13,658 nt of DNA, from contig CABUWB010000021.1 in assembly GCA_902495025.1 (NCBI GenBank), positions 1-13,658 of the forward strand, written 5' to 3'. The position numbers were made by a program, and so were the translations under genes. Positions 12,661-13,658 of this stretch are shown piece by piece. Positions within the stretch are counted from its first letter, which is position 1, and each line of letters starts with the position of its first letter. The notes beneath the pieces were generated by a model that was not told the DNA's origin, made no database searches, and saw only the letters and a list, made by a program, of their open reading frames with translations. This DNA comes from an uncultured Eubacteriales bacterium (GTDB lineage: Bacteria; Bacillota; Clostridia; Lachnospirales; CAG-274).

Positions 12661-13572
12661 ATGCTTGATGTGGCGCTTCTGGGTACGGGCGGTATGATGC
12701 CCCTGCCCGAAAGATTTCTTACAAGTCTGCTTTTAAGGCTTAACGGCAAAATGCTGCTTATTGACTGCGGCGAGTGTACGCAGGTAACACTTAAAAAGCT
12801 GGGCTGGGGCTTTAAAAGCATTGATGCAATATGCTTTACGCACTACCACGCCGACCATATTTCGGGTCTGCCGGGTATGCTGCTTACAATAGGCAACAGC
12901 GGCAGGGAGGAACCGCTTTTTCTCATAGGCCCAAAGGGACTTAAGGAGGTATACAGGGGACTTAGCGTAATTGCGCCCGAGCTGCCCTTTGAGGTAAGGA
13001 TACTGGAGTTTGACAACAGCATAGGCAACACGATAGAGGTAAGTAATTTTCACCTTACAACGTGCAGGGCAGAGCATATGATAAGCTGCGCCGCCTACAG
13101 TGTAAAGGTACACCGCATAGGCAAGTTTAATGTTGATAAGGCAAAGGCGCTGGGGCTGCCTAAAAATTTGTGGTCGGTTATACAAAAGCAGGGCGAGGTT
13201 GTCTACGAGGGCAGCGTTTATACCTCTGATATGGTGCTTGGTGATGAGCGCAAGGGCATTAAGCTGACCTACTGCACCGACTCACGCCCAACCAAGGCTA
13301 TATGTGAGCTTGCGCAGGGCTCGGATTTATTTATATGCGAGGGAATGTACGGCGAAAATGAAAAGCTGGATAAGGCAAAGGAGCACAGGCACATGATTTT
13401 TGCCGAGGCTGCAAAGCTTGCAAGGGACAGCGGCAGTAGGGAGCTGTGGCTTACGCATTACAGCCCTGCACTGGTTGACCCACAGTTTTTTATTGAAAAT
13501 GCAAGGAGCATTTTTCCCAATACCATAGCTGCACACGACAGACAGACAGTAACGCTTTTGTTTGATGAGTAA
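12661..13572 (+). CDS. rnz: Ribonuclease Z (tRNA 3' processing endonuclease)
   Basis: This 303-residue metallo-beta-lactamase-fold enzyme removes 3' trailers from tRNA precursors, especially those lacking an encoded CCA. Seen: the opening LLGTGGMMPLPER and LLIDCGECTQ (usually GEGTQ); the HxHxDH zinc motif at His61, His63, Asp65 and His66; His139 in RAEHM; Asp207 in YCTDSRP; His242/His244 in KEHRHM; and His266 in LTHYSP. These match the zinc-ligand order of Bacillus subtilis RNase Z, and the length of about 300 is normal for the short bacterial form. A GDERKGIKLTY segment and the preceding variable region correspond to the substrate-binding side. ATG 12661 follows GGAGGTG (12649-12655) by 5 bases. 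There is no room for a separate promoter after the upstream terminator, so expression comes from read-through or from inside yajC. Other MBL hydrolases are possible but less likely. Confidence 0.92.
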   Translation: MLDVALLGTGGMMPLPERFLTSLLLRLNGKMLLIDCGECTQVTLKKLGWGFKSIDAICFTHYHADHISGLPGMLLTIGNSGREEPLFLIGPKGLKEVYRGLSVIAPELPFEVRILEFDNSIGNTIEVSNFHLTTCRAEHMISCAAYSVKVHRIGKFNVDKAKALGLPKNLWSVIQKQGEVVYEGSVYTSDMVLGDERKGIKLTYCTDSRPTKAICELAQGSDLFICEGMYGENEKLDKAKEHRHMIFAEAAKLARDSGSRELWLTHYSPALVDPQFFIENARSIFPNTIAAHDRQTVTLLFDE

Positions 13573-13618
13573 ACTAAGGCTCAAATAAAACGTATTATAT
13601 TACAGAGGAAGTGATGAA

Positions 13619-13658
13619 ATGGCAAAGGATACGTCTGCTCTCGGCGATTATGATGTGG
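13619..13658 (+). CDS. Start of a further gene, truncated by the window edge
   Basis: Only the first 13 codons are visible. From ATG 13619 the peptide reads MAKDTSALGDYDV, with GAGG at 13605-13608 upstream at 10-base spacing. ATG 13614 in another frame (MKWQRIRLLSAIMMW) is also open to the edge with a closer, 5-base spacing, so the frame is not settled; codon choice favours 13619. The product cannot be identified. It lies 46 bases after rnz with no terminator between, so it could share its transcript. Confidence 0.45.
   Translation, partial: MAKDTSALGDYDV

Noticed and set aside
1..13658. CRISPR arrays, tRNA or rRNA genes, insertion sequences or prophage genes
   Set aside because: None was seen in the window; the only tandem repeat is the three PET units in the prepilin gene.

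Overview
The window looks like the chromosome of a low- to mid-GC anaerobic Bacillota, most likely a gut Clostridia of the Oscillospiraceae/Ruminococcaceae or Lachnospiraceae type. The reasons are strong AGGAGG ribosome-binding sites, near-consensus TTGACA/TATAAT promoters with 17-bp spacers, acetate kinase beside a YceD-family (DUF177) gene and rpmF, a zinc-ribbon L32, and an ammonium channel fused to a PII domain. This is a judgement from gene content; no database search was possible. Every supported gene lies on the + strand.

Layout. (1) 1-1093: the 3' end of ackA, then a DUF177-rpmF pair driven by a perfect promoter that overlaps the ackA stop, closed by a strong terminator. (2) 1094-1707: a roughly 610-base non-coding stretch with a chain of hairpins, including a long hairpin ending in a T-run (about 1193-1407). 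It may be an unrecognised structured RNA. (3) 1708-5884: a three-gene type IV pilus/pseudopilus set. It holds a 940-residue PilX/GspK-like protein without Glu+5 and two prepilins with Glu+5, and ends at a 16-bp terminator. (4) 5949-7814: a perfect extended -10 promoter, a hairpin-rich leader, a MATE-family transporter and a small two-helix membrane protein. (5) 7829-8168: an 87-residue, lysine-free, very acidic protein with one canonical EF-hand loop. (6) 8169-10360: an AT-rich region with a 10-bp inverted repeat, then a promoter followed within about 10 bases by an intrinsic terminator and a second long hairpin, leading into an Amt-PII fusion gene. This looks like an attenuated nitrogen-response unit. 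(7) 10404-12013: a cytosolic receiver-like/PAS/PAS/GGDEF diguanylate cyclase. (8) 12026-13572: yajC and rnz (RNase Z) behind a TTGACT/TATAAT promoter, with a terminator between them. (9) From 13619: the first codons of another gene.

How the parts may work together. The Amt-PII fusion probably gates ammonium uptake by ATP/2-oxoglutarate in cis, without the uridylylated tyrosine of classical PII. The pilin trio resembles a filament-tip complex built around a very large tip protein; its ATPase, platform protein and prepilin peptidase must lie elsewhere. The diguanylate cyclase could in principle influence such filaments, but nothing here shows that link. The remaining genes are housekeeping (acetate metabolism, ribosome, Sec accessory, tRNA 3' processing). 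The least explained parts are the non-coding block at 1094-1707, the amt leader and the pilin trio.
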